Source of the DNA: Yamadazyma tenuis
Lineage: Eukaryota; Ascomycota; Pichiomycetes; Serinales; Debaryomycetaceae
NCBI RefSeq assembly: GCF_029203305.1
Contig: NC_089463.1
Location: 637,001 to 701,000, forward strand
Reading direction: 5' to 3'
DNA: 64,000 bases
The notes beneath the pieces were generated by a model. That model made no database searches. It had not been told where the DNA came from and was given only the letters and a program-made list of their open reading frames with translations. Made by a program: the position numbers and the translations under genes. Shown in pieces: positions 10,801 through 20,858 of this stretch. Within the stretch, counting starts at the first letter, position 1, and the number at the start of each line of letters is the position of its first letter.

Positions 10801-11303
10801 TATGGAGGATACTTCTCCACTATCTTATTGCCACTAGCATCTATAATCAATGCCCGAGCTATGGGGACCCCTTCCAAGCCAAACCACTGGGACAAGTATT
10901 GAAACACCTTTGGATGCACACACACGCACCGGGATTCGTCGTCTTCAGTCATATACAATAAACCACTCGAATCAACCAATTTCTCGGTGTTGACAGGACC
11001 AATCTCCTGTTTGAGGAGCTTGAACGAAGCTATGTCACTGTTCAAGAAACTAGATAAAAATTGGTTTGGGATCAAGTTCCAGTAGTCCCCTTCTTGGCCT
11101 TCTGACACGTTAAGTAAATGGGTGATCACCTGTCTCTTCTCCACAAACAGCTGGGAATCCTCCTCTTCAAGTGAGTCTGATTCAGCCCCTTCATCGCAAG
11201 ATACACTTTCGGACAACTTCAAGGGCTCACGCATGCTTTCCGCACTTGTGCCCTCACTGTCAGTCATGGGCTCTGATTTGATACCGAAATCGTTGTCGTC
11301 CAT
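7812..11303 (-). CDS. UBP12: Ubiquitin-specific protease, Ubp12 type
   Basis: A 1,163-residue USP-family (C19) deubiquitinase. The Cys box GLINLGNTCYMNSALQCL puts the nucleophile at Cys316. The His box is NHYGGLGGGHYTGSAL with His1017, followed by WYYFDDSRVS. A zinc-ribbon pair CPDC ... CPRC is present in the fingers region. The N-terminal acidic stretch and the DUSP/ubiquitin-like region (about residues 50-290) before the catalytic core match the Ubp12/USP15 architecture. A long acidic Glu/Asp insert (about 765-840) splits the catalytic domain. It is slightly shorter than S. cerevisiae Ubp12 (1,254 aa). The ATG at 11303 starts an acidic N-terminus (MDDNDFGIKSEP). Ubp12 is a cytosolic and nuclear enzyme that trims ubiquitin, for example from mitofusin Fzo1 in S. 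cerevisiae. Confidence 0.92.
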   Translation of the reverse strand: MDDNDFGIKSEPMTDSEGTSAESMREPLKLSESVSCDEGAESDSLEEEDSQLFVEKRQVITHLLNVSEGQEGDYWNLIPNQFLSSFLNSDIASFKLLKQEIGPVNTEKLVDSSGLLYMTEDDESRCVCVHPKVFQYLSQWFGLEGVPIARALIIDASGNKIVEKYPPYFVLHTLGKSTKVYNSHNSKPQSVSLSKISTFQDLLDTVKRYVLKNTKGEFRVWFLNGDNLDDLPSTITLQEFVDIPSKSVVFKNILGDTLKHHLVNMLKYHLLLEVQDKTGNFPVSQYVHNINVEVFDPQNSLSSGGHSGLINLGNTCYMNSALQCLVHVPEINYYFFFDLFMKELNKTNPLGYNGNMAQSFGSLLHKLFSDQSVNGTSLNALSPREFKYTIGHYSSMFQGYQQQDSQEFLSWLLDSLHEDLNRIHDKPYLEKPELKDEDIDNPEAIKRLADISWDQYKKRNDSVIVDLFSGLYQSVLVCPDCGKTSITYDPFNDLTLPLPIEKKWYHTFTVVNLDFNQQVPDRIMKLQIELNKTSNYEELLSYLTRFLNVPKDFLFLYEIFNDYVYQDFQSNNKKYKFIPISELIGANDNVLIYIIPHLLVDKVVPVFNILPDQDKSYNIANVFGVPLFITLTDEEAKSFGRIRGKLEQAIQLLTTVDINSQYRQLKTVHKQFYSKKDFALEPVEVEVDEGYDSDVSLGDPEISADFGFTIKFLDDPRFRPDPRKKVHFPHIKPTLTGLPKLGEKLPELKYNYYHYPNYKRQEDYVLVKYEAKDEENEDKVQSNEEEVQLDEENEVEVDEEEVTPTSSEGAANDESEPLDSSLESSENDRLGLLFDSVSTLNNKTKEELRFNIEKHNHPTFVGPNTLLVCEWDSQIHEQLFNANTRTWEILKEIPNPELEANKAKLIAKQKSTISLYDCLDKFYQPEVLGDQDLWYCPRCKDHKQATKTIKIWNTGDILTIHLKRFQVARSFSDKIDVTVDFPIEGLDMSQYVNSPDRELTYDLIAVDNHYGGLGGGHYTGSALNFRDNRWYYFDDSRVSPIEDPKKVITSAAYLLFYRKRTKDNLLGGEKFSQLIEEGKKQYETNLNILKNNFLQLETQVENYDQDEKVQQPEKEGTPMADIEVENFNSGKKSRSPLMEDDLTFDTKKRLLSKDKDKGSSESE

Positions 11304-11955
11304 TGAGTTCCAGGTGTGAAGTTAACAGTGAGTGTTTTTCAGTCGCACTTTGAAAGCATCGAACGACAGCTGACAAAACCTGGGGCGGACACCGCGCGGC
11401 GATAGTGAGAAGTGGGTGCGAGCTCCGGGGGCTTTGGAGATGATTTACTGTACCCCCATCAGCCTAAATATTATTCCACCCGATCTTTTCTAGTGTCGGA
11501 GCTTATTGTGTTTGTGGTAAGTTACGTTTGTATCAGATTCGAACTATGTGCTCTATAGTTTGTTTCTGTTGAGTTATTTAATTTCGCTAAGATAACTTTA
11601 ATTGGTCAAGATAAGTGATATTTGCAACTATTCCGATCCCTGGAGAAATTTCAAAATTTTTATAAAAGTGTCTCAAAAATCCAGAAAAAAACATAGACAA
11701 TACTAACACTCTTCAAAACTCATCACTACCTTCAGTATCTCATTATTTCCCTTTGTATTTCCTCTTCACTACCAAATCCCTCCAGATATTTTTATAGGTC
11801 GTGTGCGGCGAAAGATTCTGGCGCACCGTTTCTATAAAGCGAGAACCAGCTGTACGGGCTATCCACATAAAACTACACTTCAAACATTATCCAAAGCTCA
11901 TATTCTAGGGTATACAGAGCCCAAAAGACGCAAAATACCAATACAATTGTCCAAC
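11304..11955. other. Divergent promoter between UBP12 and BPH1
   Basis: About 650 bp. The UBP12-proximal half is GC-rich (around 11380-11440); the BPH1-proximal half is AT- and CT-rich with long pyrimidine runs near 11700-11790, typical of a yeast 5' leader. The BPH1 frame stays open upstream to 11803 but begins there with GTG and contains no earlier in-frame ATG, so I treat 11803-11955 as leader. Confidence 0.5.
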
Positions 11956-14900
11956 ATGAGCTCCAAAAGCACAGACTTGGACCTTCAATTGGTGGACTTT
12001 GTGTGTAACAAGCTCTTCCCCAATTTTAACATAAACCAGGAGTTACTATCCAATTGGCAAGTTGACTTGATAGATAACGTCCAGGACTTGTCGATTCTCA
12101 CCGCTGTAATCGAGGAGGAAGTTGTGGTTGGAACCTTGATGAACGATAAGTTGGCGTTGACCCATGATCATATGGTTGAGTACTTCCGCCAGTTCCATCA
12201 GCTAGATGACGAGGTTTATGGAGACTTCAAGATCATCATGACCGAGTTGATTTCAGTGATCTTCACTATGACTTACTCCTATAAGATACATATTGTTCGG
12301 TGTAATATTCACAAGTTGGTACTTGATAGCTTTCTACTACGAGCATCTAGGATGCAAATTCTGGACTTAAACGAAGATAAGCCACTGGTGCTTGGTCAAC
12401 TAATGAAGTTGTCAATTGACTTATTGGAGCTTGGCTGTGACACAGAAACAATGCTCAATATCACCCACAGGTTGATGAAGACCGCTTCAATTGACGAGAA
12501 ATTGGTATTGTTGCAATTCATGAATAATGTCTTTACTAGCTACTCAAGTCATTTCAAGTTCTATCTCCTAAAGAACTTCGCTACCAGTGCAATAGCTGTA
12601 CCATTCGGTAGCACGCATCATCCCAATTTCAAGACATTTTCAATACATTCTTGGTTCAAGATAAACCATCAAGATCTAGAGTCTGACTACTCTGATTTAC
12701 CCTTGATAACCTTATTCAAGATATCCAATTCTTCTAGTTTCAATTCATGTAACTTGAAGATTCAATTGATTAACTATAACCAGTTCATGATTGAAATCAC
12801 CAACGAAGCCAATCAAGCAAAGATGCAGTTCTCATTCAACCAAATATTGAATGTTGACCCCAGTAAGAATCAAGGCTTTACTCATTTTGTTTTGACCTTC
12901 GATAAGTACTCGAATTTCAATCTTTTTGTTGATGGAGAATACTCAGAGTCCATTCCTTGTCCAGAAGAAGGAAGAAACTTCAATGCTTGGGATAAATTGT
13001 ATTTTGGTGATGATGAAAATGACAGTATTGCAAATAGAATATCCAACAAGGATGAAATGATTTTAAGAAATTTAACTGTTCTTGACGTAAATTTGTCAAA
13101 CCAGTGGATAAACTTGTTTTACAATCTTGGACTAGGATATGAGTGGAATTTCAAGGAGTTCTCCAATGACAACATCTTCAACTTACTAGACCATTTGAGC
13201 TTTAAAGGTCTTTGTAATGTTGCCCTTAAATTCAAAGAGATCACTGGAAAAAGGAAAAGAAGAAACAGTTTTAAAGAATCATTATCACATTTCAACAACC
13301 TGAAATCAACATCTGCTCAACCCTTCAAGAATAACAACAAGTATTTGGCCAATGGCTTGATGGTGAAAAACCTTATAGATAAGAGCCTGATCGCAAACAG
13401 CCTCATATCCACAAAGTTCAAAGATTCAGATATCGTTTTCAGCAGCAATGATAACCAGTATCTTGAAAATCTTGAAAACCCTTTCTCGTTGAATCCAGAT
13501 ATTTTAATTCATAAGTCAGAATCCATGCACGGTGCGTTCTATATAATAGGAGGCACTCCAATGATTTTGAGGTTCATTGAAACAGTTATCAAAGACACCA
13601 AAACAGGACATCGTGATTTCATGCTAGTACAATCTTTGAACCTCTTATTCAGCATTTTGAATAACAGTTGGAGACTCAGTAAAGAGTTTGAAAACATCAG
13701 TGGTTACGGGATCTTGTCTATTATATTGGCGAATTATAAATCCTCAAACAGATCACTTGAATTCAATATCAGCCCTGACTTGAGGCATTTGGTTGACCCC
13801 CAATCCAACAATTTACTAAGTTTGATCTTAAATCATACAGGTTACGATTTTGTTAATCCTACGGACTCGGTGATTGTTAATCCCAATGCTTACAGGTTTT
13901 TGGTGTTAGACTTCGACTTGTTCAATTATTCAAGCACTTTTTCAACCTTACTCACTCAATTCAATGTGTTAATGACGGAGAGTAATTTCAGAGAGTTCAA
14001 TCTAATGGAACTAAACAAAATGAAGCTTCTTAAGAAATTCTTCCATTTCTTGAAGAGTCTGGCCTTAATACACCTTGAAGTTACCGATGAAATACTGGAC
14101 AAGCTCGTTTCCACATATTCTGCAATTTTGAAGGCTGATATTTCTGTTGAGAATATTAGGGCAATTTCCCATTTCTTGATTTACTGCTTTTATAGTACTC
14201 CAACGGATTGCAACCAGAAATTGGCCTTGCTAGCGTTGAAGTCATTGACAGATACTTTATGTGATTCAGATTCAAGTATAAAGATATTGAAGAAATTTTC
14301 TAGGTCCATCACAATTCATTGGATTCTTTTAATATTGAACTTTACTTGTCCTAAGAATCTGTCTGTTGATGACAGGGATGTGGTAATTTGTGGAATCAGG
14401 CTATTAGCCAGATTACTAAGTATTTTGGGACCTAACGTTATCAAAAAGTTTTTTGAGATGAACAGAGGGCTTGATATCTTGACACATTTCTTGAAAGATT
14501 GGTGGTCTAATGATGAGGTTTTATGCCAAATATACTTAGCAGCCTTCGGTATCAATCCCAGAGAGCTAGATGATGAGAAAGAATTAGTCCTGCTTAATCA
14601 GCTTATTCCCTTGGCTGACGATCCTAAAAATCAGAAGTTCAATAAACTTGTTATACCAGAATTCCTTTATCTTTTGAACAATCTAGTTTTGAACTCGGTT
14701 TACAAGCTAAGTGAAAGCAAAGGAAAGGTTTTGAGTGCTCCGAGTACCCCTACATTGAAAGGCAGCAACTTGGATATATCATTAGATGCTATCCACTTAA
14801 TAAGCCTGTATGCTCAATCAATCGAGAAAGGTTATAACAATATCAAACCATTGTCAACCTTTTATCTTGAAAAGAATTGGTTGGATGGAGTATTCGAGTT

Positions 14901-17900
14901 AATAGGATATTTGAGATTGTTCTTGACGTGGGAAAACTCAGAATTATTACAAAACTTTGGTAACTGCTATAACAGGTTGATTCGGATTATGACCAACATT
15001 TTCATTTCCAAATTGTTCAATTCCTCCAGCTTTTTTGAAATCTTCAGCAGATTAAATGACTTTAGCAAGAAACTTATTCTTGAAACAATATTTCCCCGGA
15101 TATTTGATCACATCAATGAGTTCATAAGCCTATCAAACTTCATTTTCAATGAAAAGGAGTTTATGAACGACTCAATTCATTTGCTTTTGTTCTATAATTC
15201 CGAATTTGTCAATCAAAACTTTTCAATCAATGAAAAAGACTTATCCAGTTTTGTTCTTTGCATATTGTCAATATTAGAGGCAAAGCAAAGCTCTAATGTT
15301 TCTTCTATAAGACAATTAAGAAGCTGTCTCGGAGAGTTGGTGATCTTGAAAATGGAAAAGATCTTGAAGGATGACAAAGAGAGCAGAGAGTCAAGTCCTC
15401 TGGTAGAAAATTTGACTGGAAACTTGCCCAGTAATCCAAATGTTGAGAGGTTTAACGAAACTGTCAAATTGGTGCTTGAAAGACAGATGATCATATTCCA
15501 AGCTGATGTCTTGAATAACGAACAAACGGCTGCAGTAATAGTACTTCTATTGGGATCCTACTTCAAGATCTTGGGTTCACCAGATCTAGTGCATACTGAT
15601 CATTTGTTCAATCTTTTGAGGACAGTCTATATGATGAGGCAAGAGAATTTTCAAAGCATCATCGGATTCATCACAAAGGATGTGGACTATAGTGCCTGCT
15701 TAAATCTTGTGAATGACTTCTTCAACACTTTAATAACCAAGAATGACGAGGAAACATTGAAGTTACTTTCCAGATTTCCCACCTACAAACACATTTTCAA
15801 CCAGAGGTTCTACGCTATTTTGTCCAAAGCAAATGAATCATCTAAGATCCATGTTCAAAATATTATAAGCGTATCGTTGAGTAATGGAGGGCACTTGGGA
15901 CAGCTTGATAATATTTACATCAAGAGTTTCGAAAGAGATTGCCTGCAATTGAGAACTCAAGTAATGGCGAATGAGATGGTTAAGTTCAACAGAGTTAACC
16001 AGGACAACAAGGAGAATATCTTATATTTTGCAACAAGTTATAACTCGTTGAAGATTGAGACGGAAAGATTATATCACCATGGTGATAGCCCAAAGTTCAA
16101 CTATACACTTGACTTCATCGAAAACTCAGATAGAATGAGAAAACGGTTAGTGATTGAAGACCAGCTTTCAGATTCGGAGAAGCTAGCGTACAAGATCAAT
16201 ATCCCACTAAAAAGTGTACCGAGCATTCCTAATAGCCAAAGTGAAAGGTCATTTGAAGTTTACAAGAATGCAATTGACAACAGTGGTATCAACACACTAA
16301 GTCTTTCAAGCAACGATATCTTCATGAACTTAGGTGATGAATCCTTTGAGATTGTCGATGACTTGGGAGATACAGTAGAAGATGACACAGAGAACGAGCA
16401 TAATACAACATATGAAGATAAGAACAGAAAGGTATTGAGGAGTTTATATTTGGGAGATCACATTGTATCTATTTGGAACATAAGCCAGATCAATGGTTTG
16501 GCTCCTATAGAAAGCTTGATGATTCTTGGATCAACTCATGTATATGTCATCGAAAACTACTTCCACCAACAAGACGGAAACGTAATTGATGCACAAGACG
16601 CACCATTGGAGTTGAGGGACCCATATGTGCAATTGGTCAATACCCAATCGGCAGAATTTTCCAATCACTCATCCAAGTCTCACAAGAGCAAGAGCTGGAG
16701 TTTGGACACATTAAGCTCTATATCCAAAAGGCAGTTTCTTTTAAGAGATGTTGCCTTGGAGATGTTTTTTACGGATGGAGCTAGCATATTATTGACCTGC
16801 TTTACTTCCAGAGAAAGAGATTCGGTCTACAATAAGCTCTACCATTATTGTGTTGGAAAAGGATTGGATTATGATTTGAACCAAACTTTACAGTTATCGT
16901 CTTCGTTATCAATTTCCAATAATCAAAGCACAAGCTCGTCGTTTGCTGCAATGCTAGCTTCTGCTTTTTCATCTAATACCCCGGATAATGTACTCGCAGC
17001 CACCAAGAAATGGAAGAATGGAGAAATGTCCAACTTTTACTATTTGATAATCATCAATACGTTAGCAGGTAGAACATTCAATGATCTTACCCAATACCCA
17101 GTGTTTCCATGGGTGATAGCTGATTACACCAGTGAGAAATTGGATCTTTCTAAACGTGAGACATTCAGAGATTTATCAAAACCCATGGGAGCCCAAACTG
17201 AAGGAAGAGCTTCTGAATTCCGCGAACGTTATGAAGCTTTAAGCAGCTTGGAAGACGAGGCTGCTCCAGCATTCCACTATGGAACTCACTATTCTTCGGC
17301 GATGATTGTGACTTCATTTTTGATTCGATTGAAGCCATATGTTCATTCGTATTTACTACTCCAAGGAGGTAAGTTTGACCACGCAGACCGACTTTTCAAC
17401 TCGATCGAAAAAGCATGGCTTTCTGCATCCAAAGACAATACCACTGATGTCAGAGAGTTAATCCCCGAGTTCTTCTTCCTACCCGAGTTTCTAGTCAACG
17501 ATAGTCACTTTGAGTTTGGAACTTTACAAAATGGAGATGTCCCCAACAATGTGGTATTACCCAAGTGGGCCCATGGTGATCCCATGATATTCATTCAGAA
17601 GAACAGAGAAGCTTTGGAAAGCCCATATGTATCAGCTAACTTGCATTTGTGGATAGACCTCGTGTTTGGCTGGAAACAGAGCGGATCAGAAGCAGTGGAG
17701 TCGTTAAATGTTTTCCACCATCTTTCTTATAATGGGGCCATTAATTTGGATAACATCAATGATGAAATGGAACGCAAAGCAGCTATTGGCATGATCAACA
17801 ACTTTGGACAAACTCCAAACAAGATTTTCACTAAACCGCATCATAAGAAGGATGTATTGAATTTACCCAATTACTACCTCACTGAGATTGACGACACAAA

Positions 17901-18837
17901 AGCCCCCAAAATGATCTTTGAATCCAAGTTAAGAAGCAAAATCAGAAAGATTGAAATCAGTTCCAAGACTGGCAAGTGGATTGGGAGACCCAATTGTGTG
18001 GGAACCGAAAACGACTTGTTGATTCGAAAGTTAGGAAACATTGACGACAAAACCGGATCGATAATGATCAACAACATGTCGTTTTTAGATCTCCATAGTT
18101 CTTTCATCACTTGTATTCTACAGATTGGGTACAAGAAGTTTTTGACTGCTTCCGATGACGGTCTTATCAACATCTGGAAATGCAACACAGAACCTTGCCT
18201 AAACCTTCAATTTCATGGCATTCTACGGGGCCACACATCACTGATTCAAGAGCTCAAGTTCAGCAAGAGCTTTAAAGTAGGCCTATCATCTGACAGCAAC
18301 GGTAATGTTATTATGTGGGACTTTGTGAGATTCAAGTTCATGAGATGCTTGGCTAAATCGGACCAGAAACTGAAGGTATTGATAGACATTTCCAACGACA
18401 GTGGGAATGTGGCTATTCTTTCACAGTCAACTAACACGTTAAAAGTCTTCAGTTTGAATGGGGATTACATCTTGGAAACACAATTGCCTCCAGGCACAAT
18501 CACCAGTCTCAGGTTCGGTAGTATCAACAACTCCGGCATCGAAACTGGCAAACAGCTGATAGTAAGTGTCCACGCCTACTGGAGCGACGAATTGATATCT
18601 TTTGCATACGGAGGAGGAGACAGGCATATAGACATCTACAATCTCAAACCAAATGAGAAACTAGGAGGTTGGGAATTGTGTCGATTACTGAAGATGGGGC
18701 TCCGGTTTGACAAAATAGGTGATATCACTGCTTACGAACTTATGAAGAAAATTACAGTAGACCCTGAAGACAAACTCACCAGGGGTTACCTCAGCATAAT
18801 TATGGGAGACTGCAACGGACGAGTCTTTCAATGGTAG
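11956..18837 (+). CDS. BPH1: Giant BEACH/WD40 protein, Beige (LYST) homologue
   Basis: A 2,293-residue member of the BEACH family, which acts at membranes in vesicle trafficking, vacuolar sorting and cell-wall maintenance in yeast (Bph1). Domain order: long alpha-solenoid region with a ConA-like segment (about residues 200-400); PH-like domain (about 1490-1660); BEACH domain (about 1686-1960, containing NGEMSNFYYLIIINTLAGR and the conserved YPVFPWVIADYTSE); then WD40 repeats (about 2040-2293), with a C-terminal strand GDCNGRVFQW. Length matches Bph1 (2,167 aa). The open frame extends 51 codons upstream to 11803 but starts with GTG, so ATG 11956 (MSSKSTDLDLQL) is preferred. A tandem neighbour, SLY41, follows 109 bp downstream. 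Confidence 0.93.
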   Translation: MSSKSTDLDLQLVDFVCNKLFPNFNINQELLSNWQVDLIDNVQDLSILTAVIEEEVVVGTLMNDKLALTHDHMVEYFRQFHQLDDEVYGDFKIIMTELISVIFTMTYSYKIHIVRCNIHKLVLDSFLLRASRMQILDLNEDKPLVLGQLMKLSIDLLELGCDTETMLNITHRLMKTASIDEKLVLLQFMNNVFTSYSSHFKFYLLKNFATSAIAVPFGSTHHPNFKTFSIHSWFKINHQDLESDYSDLPLITLFKISNSSSFNSCNLKIQLINYNQFMIEITNEANQAKMQFSFNQILNVDPSKNQGFTHFVLTFDKYSNFNLFVDGEYSESIPCPEEGRNFNAWDKLYFGDDENDSIANRISNKDEMILRNLTVLDVNLSNQWINLFYNLGLGYEWNFKEFSNDNIFNLLDHLSFKGLCNVALKFKEITGKRKRRNSFKESLSHFNNLKSTSAQPFKNNNKYLANGLMVKNLIDKSLIANSLISTKFKDSDIVFSSNDNQYLENLENPFSLNPDILIHKSESMHGAFYIIGGTPMILRFIETVIKDTKTGHRDFMLVQSLNLLFSILNNSWRLSKEFENISGYGILSIILANYKSSNRSLEFNISPDLRHLVDPQSNNLLSLILNHTGYDFVNPTDSVIVNPNAYRFLVLDFDLFNYSSTFSTLLTQFNVLMTESNFREFNLMELNKMKLLKKFFHFLKSLALIHLEVTDEILDKLVSTYSAILKADISVENIRAISHFLIYCFYSTPTDCNQKLALLALKSLTDTLCDSDSSIKILKKFSRSITIHWILLILNFTCPKNLSVDDRDVVICGIRLLARLLSILGPNVIKKFFEMNRGLDILTHFLKDWWSNDEVLCQIYLAAFGINPRELDDEKELVLLNQLIPLADDPKNQKFNKLVIPEFLYLLNNLVLNSVYKLSESKGKVLSAPSTPTLKGSNLDISLDAIHLISLYAQSIEKGYNNIKPLSTFYLEKNWLDGVFELIGYLRLFLTWENSELLQNFGNCYNRLIRIMTNIFISKLFNSSSFFEIFSRLNDFSKKLILETIFPRIFDHINEFISLSNFIFNEKEFMNDSIHLLLFYNSEFVNQNFSINEKDLSSFVLCILSILEAKQSSNVSSIRQLRSCLGELVILKMEKILKDDKESRESSPLVENLTGNLPSNPNVERFNETVKLVLERQMIIFQADVLNNEQTAAVIVLLLGSYFKILGSPDLVHTDHLFNLLRTVYMMRQENFQSIIGFITKDVDYSACLNLVNDFFNTLITKNDEETLKLLSRFPTYKHIFNQRFYAILSKANESSKIHVQNIISVSLSNGGHLGQLDNIYIKSFERDCLQLRTQVMANEMVKFNRVNQDNKENILYFATSYNSLKIETERLYHHGDSPKFNYTLDFIENSDRMRKRLVIEDQLSDSEKLAYKINIPLKSVPSIPNSQSERSFEVYKNAIDNSGINTLSLSSNDIFMNLGDESFEIVDDLGDTVEDDTENEHNTTYEDKNRKVLRSLYLGDHIVSIWNISQINGLAPIESLMILGSTHVYVIENYFHQQDGNVIDAQDAPLELRDPYVQLVNTQSAEFSNHSSKSHKSKSWSLDTLSSISKRQFLLRDVALEMFFTDGASILLTCFTSRERDSVYNKLYHYCVGKGLDYDLNQTLQLSSSLSISNNQSTSSSFAAMLASAFSSNTPDNVLAATKKWKNGEMSNFYYLIIINTLAGRTFNDLTQYPVFPWVIADYTSEKLDLSKRETFRDLSKPMGAQTEGRASEFRERYEALSSLEDEAAPAFHYGTHYSSAMIVTSFLIRLKPYVHSYLLLQGGKFDHADRLFNSIEKAWLSASKDNTTDVRELIPEFFFLPEFLVNDSHFEFGTLQNGDVPNNVVLPKWAHGDPMIFIQKNREALESPYVSANLHLWIDLVFGWKQSGSEAVESLNVFHHLSYNGAINLDNINDEMERKAAIGMINNFGQTPNKIFTKPHHKKDVLNLPNYYLTEIDDTKAPKMIFESKLRSKIRKIEISSKTGKWIGRPNCVGTENDLLIRKLGNIDDKTGSIMINNMSFLDLHSSFITCILQIGYKKFLTASDDGLINIWKCNTEPCLNLQFHGILRGHTSLIQELKFSKSFKVGLSSDSNGNVIMWDFVRFKFMRCLAKSDQKLKVLIDISNDSGNVAILSQSTNTLKVFSLNGDYILETQLPPGTITSLRFGSINNSGIETGKQLIVSVHAYWSDELISFAYGGGDRHIDIYNLKPNEKLGGWELCRLLKMGLRFDKIGDITAYELMKKITVDPEDKLTRGYLSIIMGDCNGRVFQW

Positions 18838-18946
18838 AATTAATCTGGTTTACATAGCATAATAAAATTGAAGATATGGAAAGGTGCGACTTCAAAAATA
18901 AATAAACCTGTTGTCATTATTTGATAGTTCATAGAAAGCCAATAAA

Positions 18947-20350
18947 ATGATCCTTAATCTGTGGTTACCACCGATTCTGGTGAAAACGGTGGGAACATGC
19001 GTGATATGGTACGGTATATCGTCTCTCACCTCTCAATTGACTAAGCGGATCTTGGTGGAATACAGGTATCCGTTGTTCCTAAGTCAGTTCCAGTTTTTGA
19101 CCTCCTCGTTGTTGTCACTTTTGTTTATCGTGTTGGTAAGAGTATTTCCTCACATCAGGCAATACTTCCCCACCGGAAGTGTCCCTACTGATGTAGAGAA
19201 GCCTGTTATCAATTTGGGTGCTTTTTTGAAGATTCTACCGTTGGGACTCTTTCAGTTTTTTGGAAAGTACTTTGCCTTGAGTGCTACATCATTACTTTCC
19301 TTAGCGGCCGTTTCGAGTATTCGAGCGTTGTCTCCCTTGGTCATTGTGTCAAGCTATCGTTTTGTCTACAAGATCAAATTCCCTCTTTTGACATATTTCT
19401 CGTTGGTTCCGTTACTTGGAGGAGTGATTTTAATCATCACTTCGGAAGCCCCAAAGTCCAACTCTAAAGGTGAACCCACTAGTGAGTTTGGATTTGATTC
19501 GGGTCAAATCAAGGGATTTGTGTTTTGTTTCATCAACTTGATCATCTTTGCTGCTCAAAACATCTATGCCAAACAATTGATAACTTGGGATACCGATGAC
19601 ACAAAGAGCCTTGCCATCAGCACAAAGAGATCAGAATCTCCATTTGATTCGAATGCAAAGGACCACAAGTATATCAGACAAAGAAACAATCTGATCAGAT
19701 TGCCCTATTCAACGTCAGACTTGAAGTTGGATGAAAAAAACGAAGATGTTCCAAATCCAAGCTATGAAAGCTATCTTCTGCCTCTTCCCCAGAATGGCCA
19801 TTACACCCACCAGAGTGCTCAAAGCACCGACTATTCCAAGGAGGTTCAAACCAATAAATTCAACTTGGGGAACCCGTTTGCATCGTTCATTAGTGACAGT
19901 GACAAGATCACCAAGCCCGACCAGATCACCACCATATTCTACTGTTCTATGATTGGATTTTTTATATCCGTCACCGGGTTCCTCCTCAACGAGCTTCCCC
20001 ATGTCCTCGATATTCTTCAGGGAAGATTAGAGGATTCGACTCCAGATACCAAATCAGGTATTCTATGGGTGTTTTACCTCATTCTTTTAAGCTCGTTGTT
20101 TCATTTCTTCCAAACCCTCTTAGCATTTCACCTTCTTGGTCTGATCCCAGCCGTGTCATACTCAATTGCTTCATTGATGAAGAGAATATGGCTCATCACC
20201 GTTAGTATTGTGATGGCTGCCAATAACCACGATCCAAATAAATACTTTGGAAAGCTCACCAGTGGGCAGTTGTTGGGGCTTCTTCTCACCGGCTTCGGCT
20301 TATATTGCTACGATAAGTGGGGGTCCAAAGCTGTCAAAACCAAGACGTAA
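18947..20350 (+). CDS. SLY41: Sly41-family transporter (TPT/DMT superfamily)
   Basis: A 467-residue multi-pass membrane protein with about ten hydrophobic segments and one long hydrophilic loop (about 215-325). Shared with S. cerevisiae Sly41: the segment LGLFQFFGKYFALSAT, the AAQNIYAKQLI helix end, TTIFYCSMIGFF, FHFFQTLLAFHLLGLIP with SYSIASLMKRIWLITVS, and the C-terminal GLYCYDKWGSK. Sly41 sits in the ER/Golgi membrane, was isolated as a suppressor of loss of the Rab Ypt1, and resembles chloroplast triose-phosphate translocators; its substrate is not settled by sequence. The ATG at 18947 directly precedes the first membrane helix, so unlike Sly41 there is no long cytosolic N-terminus. Confidence 0.85.
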   Translation: MILNLWLPPILVKTVGTCVIWYGISSLTSQLTKRILVEYRYPLFLSQFQFLTSSLLSLLFIVLVRVFPHIRQYFPTGSVPTDVEKPVINLGAFLKILPLGLFQFFGKYFALSATSLLSLAAVSSIRALSPLVIVSSYRFVYKIKFPLLTYFSLVPLLGGVILIITSEAPKSNSKGEPTSEFGFDSGQIKGFVFCFINLIIFAAQNIYAKQLITWDTDDTKSLAISTKRSESPFDSNAKDHKYIRQRNNLIRLPYSTSDLKLDEKNEDVPNPSYESYLLPLPQNGHYTHQSAQSTDYSKEVQTNKFNLGNPFASFISDSDKITKPDQITTIFYCSMIGFFISVTGFLLNELPHVLDILQGRLEDSTPDTKSGILWVFYLILLSSLFHFFQTLLAFHLLGLIPAVSYSIASLMKRIWLITVSIVMAANNHDPNKYFGKLTSGQLLGLLLTGFGLYCYDKWGSKAVKTKT

Positions 20351-20403
20351 ACTATAAACAGAGGATGTCTGTCATTTGTGTACTATAATATATGGAAATG
20401 TTA

Positions 20404-20459
20404 GGACAGCTGGAATGCACTGTTTCAACTAAGACCAGGGGTCTTCTGAAACCGTGTCC
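20404..20459 (+). ncRNA. Nested RNA hairpin downstream of SLY41, possible small RNA or 3'-UTR element
   Basis: Three nested exact helices are visible: GGACA 20404-20408 with TGTCC 20455-20459; GTTTCA 20422-20427 with TGAAAC 20447-20452; and AAGACC 20431-20436 with GGTCTT 20440-20445. The internal loop is strongly asymmetric (13 nt on the 5' side, 2 nt on the 3' side). It starts 54 nt after the SLY41 stop. An ACA triplet sits further on (in CTACAATAA, near 20530), but I cannot define a proper H box or second hairpin, so assignment to H/ACA snoRNA is only a possibility. Confidence 0.3.
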
Positions 20460-20858
20460 TGTTAGCCCTTTCGCTCGCTCTTGAATAGGTTGTAGAGAGT
20501 GGTAGCCGTAGATGTTAAAGCTGTCACCCTACAATAATACCTATCCGTGTACAATAAAGAAGTAATTGGAGGAGACACCGAAAATTTTTTGGCAGAGCGA
20601 GCAGCGCGGTGGAGCAGTCTGGGGGCACACACGACTGCACCAGCTGCAAATGTGGAGATATGGGATAGGGGACCTTGAGATGGATAAAATTCAACTCACA
20701 GGCTGTTGTGAACATGAAGAGGGTTGAGCATCGTATACATCGTTCTTTCTTCTTATTTTATATCTATTACCTTCTCTTCTCCTTATATGGGTTCTGCTGT
20801 ATGTCAATCGCGAACTGGAAATAATTTGATTCCATAATCACTTACACAGCGCAATAGT

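Noticed and set aside
11803..11955. 51-codon N-terminal extension of BPH1
   Set aside because: It begins at GTG, has no ATG, and the leader is pyrimidine-rich; MSSKSTDL at 11956 is the first ATG.
20404..20540. H/ACA snoRNA
   Set aside because: First hairpin is convincing, but an H box and a second pseudouridylation hairpin could not be defined by eye.
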